Assembly (NCBI GenBank): GCA_950295325.1
Contig: OX485804.1
Coordinates: 70,160,033 to 70,224,032 of the forward strand
Direction: 5' to 3'
Length of the DNA: 64,000 nucleotides
Source of the DNA: Polytrichum commune
Taxonomy: Eukaryota; Streptophyta; Polytrichopsida; Polytrichales; Polytrichaceae
Position numbers and translations under genes: made by a program. The notes under the pieces were generated by a model, which was given only the letters and a program-made list of their open reading frames with translations, searched no databases and was not told the DNA's origin. Each line of letters begins with the position of its first letter. Position 1 is the stretch's first letter. This document shows positions 49,787-60,674 of the stretch, piece after piece.

Positions 49787-50627
49787 GTGCACATGCGAGG
49801 CCCACGCCGTAGATGGCCGACATGGAATTCACAATGGAGGCCATGGGGAGAGCACAGTCTGTGCTCCCTCCCTGTTCCACACGCAAGCTATGGCCGGCCA
49901 CAACAATGGGGGCCGAACCCTAACCCACCCCCCCACCTGAGGGTTGTAAGAGTTGGGCGCTAAAGTCTGTTTGGTAGGTTATGGCCGCTGCTATCGCAAG
50001 TCACAGCCGCGAACCGGAGGCATTTTGGGTTCGGCGCCAAGCAGAAGGCAGGCGGAACAACAAAAATCGACCCACAAACAACAAAGAAAGTGCTCCCACA
50101 CCCACACACCCATGCCGCTACCTAGACACCGAAATGCGCAGGGAAGGGGTGAGGAGACCAGAATAAGCATGCATTACCCACCCGAAATGCAGTTCCCGAA
50201 GCTCAGCGTCAATTGCAATCGCCGTTGCTCCCTCCATGTCGTTGTGCGCGGATCTAGGAGCATAGGATGTTTCAGGGCCTCGGAGCGTGGGAGCACTACT
50301 AGGAATGGGGGTCCTTTCCCACACCAGAAGGAAATGGTTTTGCCAATTGATATCAAGCACGACACATATCCTAGTTGGTCCAACCACTATGGATGTGGTG
50401 TATTCTTGGACTAGTCCTAATTTTTAAAACGTATTGTGTCAAGACGATGTCCCAGGATAGTGCCCCTGGTAGGTGTCAAACTTGTGTCCCACTTTATTAT
50501 ATGATGCAACGGAATTAAAAGTTAATTTAGTCCATGCTATATATATATTAATCTCCAGCATTTATTAAAAAATGCAGTGATGGTGGGGGGCGCTACATCG
50601 CCGGCTACAGGTGTTTCGGTGTGTGGG
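49787..50627. other. Spacer before the satellite
   Basis: There is an open plus frame at 49953-50414 with no recognised product, then AT-rich sequence with a short TA run near 50,541. Confidence 0.35.
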
Positions 50628-51785
50628 GCCCAACTGTGTTTCTACACTCGGGGCCCGAAGTGCTACAACTGGGGCCCGAGTTGAGACACTTCAGGGTCCC
50701 AATTTCTACACTTGGGGCCCGAAGTGCTATAACTGGGGCCCCAGCTGAGACATTTCGAGGCCCCAGGTGTAGCAATTGGGGCCCCAATTCCTACACTCCG
50801 GGCCCGAAGTGCAACAACTGGGCCCGAGTAAAGACACTTCGGGGTCCCAATTTCTACACTCGGGGTCCCAAGTGCTACAACTGAGGCCCGAGTTGAGACA
50901 CTTCGGGGCCCCAATTTCTACACTCGGGGCCCAAAGTGCTACAACAACGGCCCGAGTTGAGACACTTCGCGGCCCCAGGTGTAGCACTTGGGACCCCAAT
51001 TCCTACACTCGGGGCCCGAACTGCTACAACTAGGGGCCCAATTCCTACACTCGGGGCCCGAACTGCTATGACTGAGGCCCCAGTTGAGACATTTTGGGGC
51101 CCCAGGTGTAGCAATTGGGGCCCCAATTACTACACTCCGGGCCTGAAGTGCAACAACTGGGCCCGAGTAAAGACACTTCGGGGTCCCAATTTCTACACTC
51201 GGGGCCCCAAGTGCTACAACTGAGGCCCAAGTTGAGACACTTCGGGGCCCCAATTTCTACACTCGCGGCCCAAAGTGCTACAACAAGGGCCCGAGTTGAG
51301 AGACTTCGCGGCCCCAGGTGTAGCACTTGGGGCCCCAATTCCTACACTCGGGGCCCGAACTGCTATAACTGAGGCCCCAGTTGAGACATTTCGGGGCCCC
51401 AGGTGTAGCAATTGGGGCCCCAATTACTACACTCCGGGCCCGAAGTGCAACAACTGGGCCCGAGTTGAGACACTTCGGGGTCCCAATTTCTACACTCGGG
51501 GCCCGAAGTGCTACAATTGGGGCCTGAGTTGAGACACTTCGCGGCCCCAGGTGTAGCATTTGGGGCCCCAATTCCTACACTCGGGGCATGAAGTGCTACA
51601 ACTAGGGCCCCAATTTCTACAGTCGGGGCCCGAAGTGCTACAATTAGGCCCCAATTCCTACACTCGGGGCCCGAAATGCTATAACTGGGGCCCCAATTGA
51701 GACATTTCAGGGCCCCAGTTGTAGCACTTGGGGCCCCAATTCCTACACTCGGGGCCTGAAGTCCTATTACTTGGGGCCCAAAGTA
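50628..51785 (+). repeat. GGGCCC-punctuated satellite with higher-order structure
   Basis: About 55 monomers of 21-22 bases are each bounded by GGGGCCC. Four monomer types recur: AATTTCTACACTC, GAAGTGCTACAACT, GAGTTGAGACACTTC and CAGGTGTAGCAATT. Marker monomers repeat at about 338-340 bases (for example the GAGTAAAGACACTTC form near 50,826 and 51,164) and about 298 bases for the next unit, so three higher-order copies are visible, one with a ~43-base internal difference. Open frames here on both strands are translations of the repeat and not genes. Confidence 0.92.
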
Positions 51786-52189
51786 ACACTATATTCGTTA
51801 ATCGGAGACTTTTGAAAGTCTCAAAATAAAATATGCCCATAGTTTGGGATGCCAATATTGTGGGCATATGGAATGTTGGGAACATCAAGAACATGACAAT
51901 TTAAAAATTCGCACGTAAAGAATATTCCTAATACTAAAAATAGAAAATTGCAATTATAATGAAAACGTGAACTCCATGTGGAAAATAACAAGCGAATATA
52001 AAAAACAAATGGTTTATGTCATTATAGAGTTTGGGGTGCGCATCCCATAAGTAAGGTTCTTATGGTTTTGGATGGCACATCCCAAACGTATACCACAATG
52101 GAGTGTGACAAGTCTACTAAGTCTATTAAAAACCAAGACTACTAAGTACTAATGTTTTTTCCCGCCGTTAACTTTCACCTATGTTATGT
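51786..52189. other. AT-rich spacer
   Basis: This is the likely 3' flank of the transposase-like gene on the minus strand. No repeat ends could be matched. Confidence 0.4.
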
Positions 52190-55100
52190 TTACCCATCTC
52201 CATCTTCCGCTTCATATCCATTCTCGGCGTCATTTTCCGCAGCTGCAATACGTGCCAAGTTGTCTTTGGCAAAATGTATATGTTTTTGGGGGATGGTCAT
52301 TGCTTCTGTGTTGGAACCTTTGCGCGGCTTCCAAGCACAAAGTATAGTATCCGTGTTTATCCAAACCGGTGTGTACGCTGAGTCCACTGTCCACTTAAAA
52401 TTCTTTTTGGTGTCCCAACCTAAATAAGTGCGGAGCACGTTGTGGTCTTTAGTGCTTGGACGACAATATTCCACCTCAATTTGACGAAAGTTGGGGCTAG
52501 TTCGAACAAAATTGGGTGAAGACAATGCTTTTACCAACCAAATTGGCTTGGGATGCTCCTCATCCCCAGCTCGTACGAGGACCAAATACCCTTCATGGCA
52601 ATCAACACCTACACGAAACGACGGTGCCGGTCGATTGCGGGCAGGGCCAACGTAATGCTCGTCCATTGCGAACTCTTCACGAACGTCTCCATTGCTGAAA
52701 AACATAGTATCGGACTCGACAACCGTCAAACGACTTTGTGGCCAAAATCCTTGTGTCAAAGTCGTACGGGTGTCGCCACCAAGTGTCATCAAGGCTGAGC
52801 GAATGCGATCCCAATACGCGATCAACGGTTCATGGGTATTTCTAACACGTCTTGTGATGTCCTCCTCGCACAACTCTTTCCAATATTCAATGAATCCGGA
52901 TATGCCTTTGATGATTTCCGGCCCATTCCTCATGGGTTCGGGTTTGCAAGGCTTTGGTTCCCCATCCGGGACCAAACATTTCTCATCATTGTCTTGACGC
53001 CATACGAGTATACCATCATCCGGGCCCCAATTAGGAGATGTGCACAAAAGCTTGAATTGCATGGCCGGGAGACCATCGTCCCTCATATAAAATCGGAATT
53101 GTTGTGCTTTGGTATGCCCCACCAAACGGTCCCCTCCCTTCAACATGTATGGCTTGATGAAGGCCTTGAAATTTGGTACTTCCTCAATCAAGTGCGGAAT
53201 TACTGGCATATGGTCCAAATCCATATACGATTTCATAAGAAGAGGTATGGTTGGAAAATCTTCTTCATGCAACTTCATGCTCCACCGTCCGAATGATGCA
53301 TCAATGTCGTCGTGTGTATGTCCCACCATCAAGAAAGACACAAACACCTCCTTGAAGATTCCTTTCGCCACGAGCAATGACCAAAAACAAAATACGTATC
53401 GACATTTGTTGTCCTTCGCACAATTATCAAGTTGAACGTGGAGAGTTGGAGGCAATGGTTTTGCACAAATGGGCTCTCCGGGTGGTTCTGGCAATGACGA
53501 CATACAAACCTCCTTCCCCAAAAGCACTGCCTCATAAAGGGATGTGGTTCCACAACCATCAAAAAGTGCACGGGAAGAATGTACCGGTGGCTTCTCAAGA
53601 TCGCGCAACAGTTTTGCAAATGAACCCACCGTGTGGTTAGCATCCCCAGGGTAAAAATCCAAACCATAATGGGCATACTTTACGTCCCCATGGCCGTGGG
53701 CAATCATACCTGGAAAAAACAAACGATGCGTGACCAAAATAATCAAATAACCACTAAACGGATGTATGGAGTTGGACATTTGCCAAACACACCCAAGAAA
53801 ATTGGATAGACTTTAAACACGTAGTTGTGATTTCATACAAACCTGTGACAGCTACGGGCAACTTGAAGAGACCATCCGTGGCCTTTATTTTGCGTGCATA
53901 ACAAGGGCATGCGGTCTTGGCGTGGTCCATTTTATCATGGATGACTGTTAGAACCTCTGTGGGCCTCATTATGGATAGAGCACGATTCTTATAGTAATCT
54001 TGACGGTGTGCCTCTTGATTGTTGACATGTTCAATATATTTTTTCTGGTGTCTGGAATGAGATTCAGTGCCTATGGGGTGGGCGTCTCGAAGACCTTTGT
54101 ATTTTTCACACGTCGTACATCTAGCGAACTTGTCCCCGGGTCTTTTCAGAATGTATTCCGCAAACTGCTGGTTTTTAATCACACTCAACTTGGACAAAGA
54201 AATGGGCCCACATCCCGCTATGCGACCCACTTCATTGATGTCCGTTAAGATGTTCTTCCATTTTGTGCCCGTGGGCAACACCATTTGAACAACCTTCTCC
54301 CCTGACGACAATGTCCTCGTCTTGTGGGGCATTGCATCGGCCAATGGCACTATGATGGTGGATAGTGTCGCGGACGCTTGCAGTGTAGCCTCCCTAGGTT
54401 TCTTTGTGCCCGAGTTGCCATGAAATCGAGAGCGGCGACCCAACGATGAATATTTTCGAAACCTATAAAAGTCAGCCTTGGAGACGGCGTGGATGGTATA
54501 CCACGCTGTACAACACACATCAACATTCTCAAGTGTCACCACCTTATGCCCATGGGTATCAAGGTGCAAATTTCTGTGGACCTCGAGTTTCTTAGCCGAC
54601 CTCATACGAAAATCCGCAAGCCACATCTCTTGACGCAGAGATCTAATTTTCTCCCGCGGGAAAAATTGGCAACATTTCCTCGTGCAACAATCCTTGCCGG
54701 ACACTAGACGGATAGATTCGTCCCCCAAAAGCCGATCCCGTCGACGCTCCTTATCTCCGCGAAGCACACGGTTTGAATCATATCTACGGAGGCCTTTGCG
54801 AGGACGTGTTGTGGCCAACAAAGCTAATTGTGTTTGCTTATGCCGCCGCTCATGATCCCACAAACTCACTTCCTCATGTAGAACTCGACGAAGCGGCCAT
54901 CGACGCAAGGAAAATCTCCATGTCACCGGGAACTCTACCGGAAGCAAAGAGTTCAAGATGCACACGCCAACATCATCGAGACCTAGGGCGTTGGCATCGA
55001 CACAATCACGGGGATTGGAGTTTCTACATATACCATCTGCCACCGGGACACCAACCTCGTTGAGTAGAACGACATCAAGGCCAACCCATTGCTCCCTCCC

Positions 55101-55319
55101 GAAACCGGCACACAACGGAATGTCATCGTGGTCATCTCCGGAATGCAGAGATTGTTCGTGGACTTCCAAAGATTCATGGGAGGATGTATCCACAAACACC
55201 CCCCTCACGTTTGGTGAACCATTACTATCTGCCGACGGGGAAGACAGTTCACATTCAGCATCGGATGACGATGCATACGTCGACAACTCCAATGAACTAT
55301 CACTCACATGCAACGCCAT
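52190..55319 (-). CDS. DUF7869-type transposase-like protein, intact, two exons
   Basis: Exon 1 is 55319-53843 and exon 2 is 53709-52190, joined by a 133-base GT-AG intron; they total 2997 bases and 998 residues with no stop or shift. The N-terminal half has Cys pairs (GKDCCTRKCCQFFPRE), then VCCTAWYTIHAVSKADFYR, then CTTCEKYKGLRD. The RNase H-like half has VIHDKMD (Asp 462/465), HVQLDNCAKDNK (Asp 587) and VGHTHDDIDASFGRW (622-629 and on), the hallmarks of the DUF7869 family, which is common in transposon-rich plant genomes and is thought to be a DDE-type nuclease. Met 55319 (MALHVSDSSLELS) was chosen; the frame stays open to 55496 without homology-like content. Terminal repeats were not found. 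It faces away from the gene at 60675, and the palindromic array starts about 600 bases from its start. Activity is inferred only. Confidence 0.8.
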
Positions 55320-55917
55320 ACAGCCTAGACCAACCACCAGGACATGATCAACCCAACCACCACCGCAATGCATACAAGAGAGGATAGAATATATGTGGAG
55401 ATAAATGGCCCAAAATTGACAAACAAATTTTGGTGCACCATTGGAGAACCTCACGCACAAAGACGAACGCGCGTCCCAAAAAAACGTTTTAAGCATACGT
55501 CTAGGTTGTTCACTAATGTAAACAATACATGGACAAAGAGGAGAACACTCGTTAGTCGTCCAGGAGGGCCCTGCTGTTCGGACCAGCGCCTGTCCACATA
55601 CAACCGACGACGAAATCAGAAATCCGAGAACGCCACATGCATTTACGAACGCGCATTCGTGACCTCAGTAACTTCTCCATGTACATCCGGCGGCCTTCGA
55701 GATCCCTCAAATGAGAGCACCCTGAGGAATATCGGTTTTGTAGGTCAAAGTACCATGTTGACTTAGGAACCTGCGCGATATACTATCACAAGAGAACACT
55801 TGTCCATACGCACAAAATTAGCAAATCTGCAGATGATGCCTGAATCAACTCCAACAATATTTTGAACACTGAGCACCTCCATATTGTGAATTTGATTATG
55901 TTGACTTTTGCGTACCT

Positions 55918-55949
55918 ACCCATTTACGAACGGACGTTCGTAAATGGGT
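55918..55949. repeat. Extended palindrome, first site of the left array
   Basis: The 22-base core (55923-55944) is arm TTTACGAACG, GA, arm CGTTCGTAAA. Here the symmetry extends to 15 bases per side (ACCCATTTACGAACG, GA and the reverse complement). A decayed relative with CGCATTCGTGAC on its right is at 55642-55663. Confidence 0.95.
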
Positions 55950-55969
55950 GCGACCCCGTGTTCACATCC

Positions 55970-56716
55970 TTCACGGACGAGCGATGAGCATATTTTTCTT
56001 GCTATTCTGTGTTCGTAAATTACTGCCATACTGATGTGCATGAATGAAGATGTGTTGCTGGATGCGTAGACAATAATGACATGTATTTACGAACGAACGT
56101 TCGTAAATTCCCGACCATCAGGTAACAATAGATACGGGTCAAATAAGTATGTATGATCCTCGAAGGCATATTTACGAACGCACGTTCGTAAATGACTGTC
56201 ATGGATTAAGTGCATGTGACTAACCATATGAGTACCTCAATCCAGAACATGCTCTCATGTGGGATTTACGAACGCACGTTCGTAAATTACCGACCAACAG
56301 GTACCAATAGACAAGGGTCAAATATATATGTATGAAACTCGAAGGCATATTTACGAACGCACGTTCGTAAATAAATGCCATGGATGATGTGCATGTGACT
56401 ATCCATGAGTAGCTCAATCCAAAACATGATCTCCTGTGGGATTTACGAACGCACGTTCGTAAATTACCGACCATCAGGTACCAATAGATAAGGGTCAAAT
56501 ATGTCTGCATGGTCCTCGAAGGCATATTTACGAACGCACGTTCGTAAATAACTGAGATGGATTACGTGCATGTGACTATCCATATGAGTAGCCCAATCCA
56601 GAACATGCTCTCATGTGGAATTTACGAACGCGCGTTCGTAAATCCTTGCCATGTCCAGGTCCGAATCGTTTGTCTAAACCTGAAGCTCTTCATCTTTACG
56701 AACGTGCGTTCGTAAA
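55970..56716. repeat. Left palindrome array: 178-bp dimeric tandem repeat
   Basis: Palindrome cores lie at 56086-56107, 56171-56192, 56265-56286, 56350-56371, 56442-56463, 56527-56548, 56621-56642 and 56695-56716, with a half-lost one ending near 56,019. They form two interleaved series, 56086/56265/56442/56621 and 56171/56350/56527, each with a 177-179 base step, so the true unit is about 178 bases with two palindromes. Sequence between them (CATGTGACTATCC, TCCAGAACATG, ACCGACCATCAGGTACCAAT) repeats too but with more changes than the palindromes. Central bases are AA, CA, CA, CA, CA, CA, CG and TG in order. The array is noncoding and lies about 0.6-1.4 kb upstream of the transposase-like gene. 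Confidence 0.92.
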
Positions 56717-57105
56717 GTTCCGGTATTTACGGCGGTATATGCGGTAGGTACAGCCTGTACTGTACCTGGGTGGTGTAGGGTTGGCGCACACGAAATGGCT
56801 TGAGCGCGTTCGGTGAGGTCTGTAGAGCGCACACTTGCATGTGCCGCTGAAAAGAGCTTTGTTGTGGGGGGAAGAGCTTTAAGTACTTCACCCCGCTGGT
56901 TCAAAATCCCTTGGATGCTTTTTAAAAAGCAGATTCCCGCCGCCTTCTTTGACCTAACAATCTCCCATTCCATCCATGCGGAATTATATAAATAGCATTG
57001 TCATGTATGGAACATGCCTTGCATGCACGCCAACATATTGAAAATATATAAATCGGTTGCACACCTTAGTTGTGACCAAGGTCTCATCGAAATATATGTA
57101 TATAC

Positions 57106-57142
<37 letters not shown>

Positions 57143-57257
57143 ATGTCTAAATATGAAGATGGTTAACATTGAATATTTAATGATTTGCGACTAAGGTATG
57201 AAGTCCAAGTTAATTGACAATTGATGCCTAATAAAGTTATGAATGTCGAAGTCATAG

Positions 57258-57298
<41 letters not shown>

Positions 57299-58279
57299 CA
57301 ATGAGGTCAGAGTGGCTAAGAAACATGTTGCGGACGCCCCTAAAATTATAGGTATCATATGTTTCACATCAAAAAATGACCGTAATATGGTCACCAAGTG
57401 CATGAATACAACTAAAAAATCGGGTTAATCCATAATGGCTTGCACTAGGGTAGATTGAGGACACTATGAACTAATTATACCTAATAATATATGTAAGTTA
57501 GGTCTTCTTTCAAATGGTATCTAGGTGTGAAAATAAGGAATTAAAATGGCATGAGTAGGAAGGATTAATCAATTTGTAATGCTGCATAGTATGATAGCGT
57601 AATGATCATTGAGACTTGAAACCATACTAGCTACCGTAACGTTGAATCATAGTTACAATTATTATGTGTTTGACGTCCTATTGGAAATTGAATTTTCGTC
57701 CACTTGTTGTAAGGGTACGGATACACATTGGTTAAATGTTTATTAGATCATTGGTGATATTTATAGTTGAATGCATTGTTCGATTGTTAGTTTAAGTTGA
57801 CACATGATTAAATGAGTTGAGGTCCTATTGGAAATAGACTTTTAGGGTTTGGGGAAATGCACTATTAATTTGGAATGGTGCATACAATAGTATGTACTTA
57901 CAATTAATATATGTTTTGCATCCTATGAGAAGGATGTGCATCATCATAGCTTAAAGTGTTGATATAAATTGAAGTCTTAAGACATGCATGTTATTATAAT
58001 AAGATCGTGGATTGTGTGATGAAATTTCACTCAGAACTATTAAGGTGAAAGTGGGAATATTTGAAATTTCACTTATCACTTAAACCAAAGTTTTATCTCA
58101 AATCTATTAATTTGGAATGTGAAATTGACAATTGCCATCATTATCAATTATTATAGTTGTTATGAACGGAATTAAGCATTCTCCATCCAACCAACATTGG
58201 TAGACCAATTTGACCTGCCCTCAGAAAACAACATGGCCACATATAAGAAAGGTTGGTAAGATAAAAAGATGCAAGGATG

Positions 58280-58350
58280 TAGGGTTTAGGGTTTGCGGTT
58301 AGGGTTTAGGGTAAGGGTTTGGGGGTAGGGTTTAGGGGTTTAGGGTTTGT
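58280..58350 (+). repeat. Interstitial plant telomere-like repeat
   Basis: About eight intact or near-intact TTTAGGG units (AGGGTTTAGGGTTT, GGTTAGGGTTTAGGG, then degenerate GGGGGTAGGG) form a short tract. This is the plant-type telomere unit. The tract is too short and degenerate to be a chromosome end. Confidence 0.85.
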
Positions 58351-58942
58351 GAAAGTTGTGTATGTGGTATTTGGGTTTAGGTTTTAGATTGTTACTAGGA
58401 TACATTACACACACAAACAATATTGACTCCTCAAAAACCCTTGTAATTGCATTAACTTCATTCATCGCAAGCTCGTAGTTGATGCTAGCAAAATAGTTGA
58501 CCACTCCAGAAATGCATTAGTTCAAGCTAACACCTAATATTAGAACTTGAATTGACATCCTATCGTATAGCAACTCTGCGCAATCTCATATTATTATGAA
58601 TTCTTTTTTGCATGTAATATTTATTTGAGGAACCATCGAATTAATTGAAAGATATCTAGCTCTTACATAAACTATATTTTAAAACACCATATATATATCT
58701 TTGGGGGTGGATTCTACATTGACAACCTAGGGAGTGACATGCATTGTTTATTACGAATTAACTGAGCATATTTTCCTAAAATATGTTTACAAGGAATCCA
58801 AATGTAGAGGTACTAAGGAAATAAAACGAGTAAAATTCATGTATTTGAACTAAGCTTGTCAAGTTAATGCCTTAAACGCGTCCATTACATAAAAATATGT
58901 CAAAGCATGAGAATAACATGAAGGGTTCCAATATACAACCAT

Positions 58943-59012
58943 CTCCCATCTCCCATCGCATCCCATCCCATCCCATCCCTTCCCATCACCTCCCATACCA
59001 TCCCATCCCATC
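58943..59012. repeat. CCCATC low-complexity tract
   Basis: CCATCTCCCATCCCAT-like units of 5-6 bases repeat about twelve times with small changes. Confidence 0.85.
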
Positions 59013-59368
59013 TCTCTCCCAACCCTAGCCAGTGGAGTTGTGCCACGTGGCAGGTGCTGGGAAACCCTAGCGGTGCACCTACCTCCCCGCGCCCCTTCCT
59101 CTTCTCCTCATTTGTCATTTCGAGGAGAGGAGGAGCGGAGCGTTTAGAGAGCGAAGCTCTTGCTTTTTTTAGTCTTGAAGTTTTAAATTAGTTTTGTTGC
59201 AAGTTTTGAGAGATTTCAGATTGAGAGCTTGTGTGAAAGCTTTTGAGTTTGTGAAAGCTTGTGAGTTTGTGAAAGCTTTCAGTGTGAGAGTTTGTGAGTT
59301 TCAAAAGCTTGAGAGCTTGAGTAGGAAAGCTTCAGAGTTTCGGATTGAGAGCTTGAGGGTGATCTTTA

Positions 59369-59500
59369 GAAGCTTGAGAGTTTAAGGAAGCTTCAGAGTT
59401 GAAGCTTGAGAGTTTAAGGAAGCTTCAGAAGTGAAGCTTGAGAGTTTAGGGAAGCTTCAGAAGTGAAGCTTGAGAGTTTAGGGAAGCTTGAGAGTTTAGG
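59369..59500 (+). repeat. 32-bp minisatellite (GAAGCTTGAGAGTTTA unit)
   Basis: Three full units start at 59369, 59401 and 59433 and a partial one at 59465. Each begins GAAGCTTGAGAGTTTA and contains an inverted AAGCTTC. Looser AGCTTGTGAG and AAAGCTT words continue upstream to about 59,220. It may lie in the 5' leader of the gene at 60675. Confidence 0.88.
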
Positions 59501-59899
59501 GTTTGCTTAAGAGTTCAGAAGCTTGAGAGCTACAAGGTTGTGAGTTTTGTGTACATAGGAGTATACTAGGGTTTGTATATAAGCTGTGAAGGCTTGAGGT
59601 CTGCATTAGAGAGTTATCTGAGTGTGCATTTGAAAGGCAATTGAGTGTGCAGTTGTGAGGATTTCTGGGATTTTCAGAAAGAGAAGAAGCAGGGATTGCA
59701 GTGTGCAGCATTTCAATGTAATTTGTTATCCTTTCCAACTCCTCTCACATTCTGAAAATGTTGCTTCTTGAATTCAATTTCTTTTGTTACATGCAATGTG
59801 AACTATCACTCTTTTCTTCATGTTTCATTCTGCATCTCATTCTGCATCTCAATTGCTTTATGATTGAAGAATTGCATCATTCTGACCAAAATTTTGCAG

Positions 59900-59927
59900 G
59901 CACGGCTGCAAGCAGAGTAACTAATAA
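59900..59927 (+). other. Possible noncoding leader exon of the palindrome-associated gene
   Basis: This 28-base stretch (GCACGGCTGCAAGCAGAG and ten more bases) lies between a good acceptor (AAAATTTTGCAG) and a strong donor (GTGAGT at 59928). If real, the next intron runs from 59928 to the acceptor TTCTGTTGCAG at 60674, just before the ATG, and contains all nine palindromes of the right array. This is inferred from splice signals only. Confidence 0.4.
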
Positions 59928-60014
59928 GTGAGTTATATACATATACGTATATATACGTATTCGTATATACACGAATACATATATGTACGGACAGGGGATC
60001 CCAAAACCATCACA

Positions 60015-60646
60015 TATACGAACGCTCGTTCGTAAATGGACATACACTGCATACCCACCTCCATTTACGAACGCTCGTTCGTAAATGGACATACACTGCA
60101 TACCGAACCTCCATTTACGAACGTGCGTTCGTAAATACGCACTCCACGTTCTTTGAGATGATCTATATTTACGAACGCACGTTCGTAAATATACTCAAAA
60201 TATCACTCAGAAAGAACCCTAACTTAAATATGAACCTCTATGAATATCTAAAGAACAAATACAATTTTGCGAACACCAATAAGACAAATCACATGTACTT
60301 ACGAAAGATAAATCAACCAAATATCCGAAAAGATAGACCAAATGGACATACTTACGAACGCACGTTCGTAAATGAATCCAAACCTATAAAACCTATATCT
60401 TTTACGAACGATCGTTCGTAAAAATAACCAAATATATTACAAACACATTCATGACGAGTAGTCTCTTTGATCTTCATATCTTTTACGAACGCTCGTTCGT
60501 AAACTCAATACTAAAAATTTATATGATCTTGCAACCCCTCATTTACGAGCGAACGTTCGTAAATATAATTACATCAATTGCAAAGACGCATTAACACTGC
60601 GTAGTCTGTGGGATATGCATGTCACTTACGAACGTTCGTTCGTAAA
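60015..60646. repeat. Right palindrome array, nine sites upstream of the start codon
   Basis: Cores lie at 60015-60036 (left arm TATACGAACG), 60064-60085, 60114-60135, 60168-60189, 60351-60372 (CTTACGAACG), 60401-60422, 60482-60503, 60542-60563 (TTTACGAGCG) and 60625-60646 (CTTACGAACG). Central bases are CT, CT, TG, CA, CA, AT, CT, AA and TT. All nine right arms read CGTTCGTAAA. Spacing is irregular (49-183 bases) and apart from a short duplication near 60,030-60,100 the DNA between sites is unrelated, so the palindromes were not simply copied by tandem duplication. They precede the ATG at 60675 and may sit in a leader intron. Confidence 0.93.
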
Positions 60647-60674
60647 GTCACTAATTGTTTATATTCTGTTGCAG

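Larger units (their letters stand above)
56717..59368. other. Intergenic region between the divergent genes
   Basis: No gene is recognised. There is a TATA-like TATATAAATAG at 56,986-56,996 (plus), TA microsatellites (57,097-57,140 and 57,257-57,300), AT-rich DNA to 58.2 kb, a telomere-like tract (58,280-58,350), and a CCCATC-rich tract (58,943-59,012). From about 59,110 the sequence changes to GA/CT-rich, like a transcribed leader or an LTR. Confidence 0.5.

Noticed and set aside
50605..51894. Many overlapping ORFs with GPQLLHLGP-type repeats on both strands
   Set aside because: They are translations of the GGGCCC satellite; openness on both strands follows from its composition.
56880..56920. 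tRNA-like B box (GGTTCAAAATCCC) at about 56,899
   Set aside because: No matching A box or cloverleaf arms could be found upstream at the right distance.
55640..60650. A repeated peptide motif YER[AS]FV[NK] in many short ORFs
   Set aside because: It is only the translation of the 22-bp palindrome in one frame; the ORFs have no other shared content.
60615..60674. Upstream in-frame ATG as the start of the ParB-like gene
   Set aside because: It would translate a palindrome and an intron-like T-rich stretch that ends in a good splice acceptor directly before the ATG at 60675.
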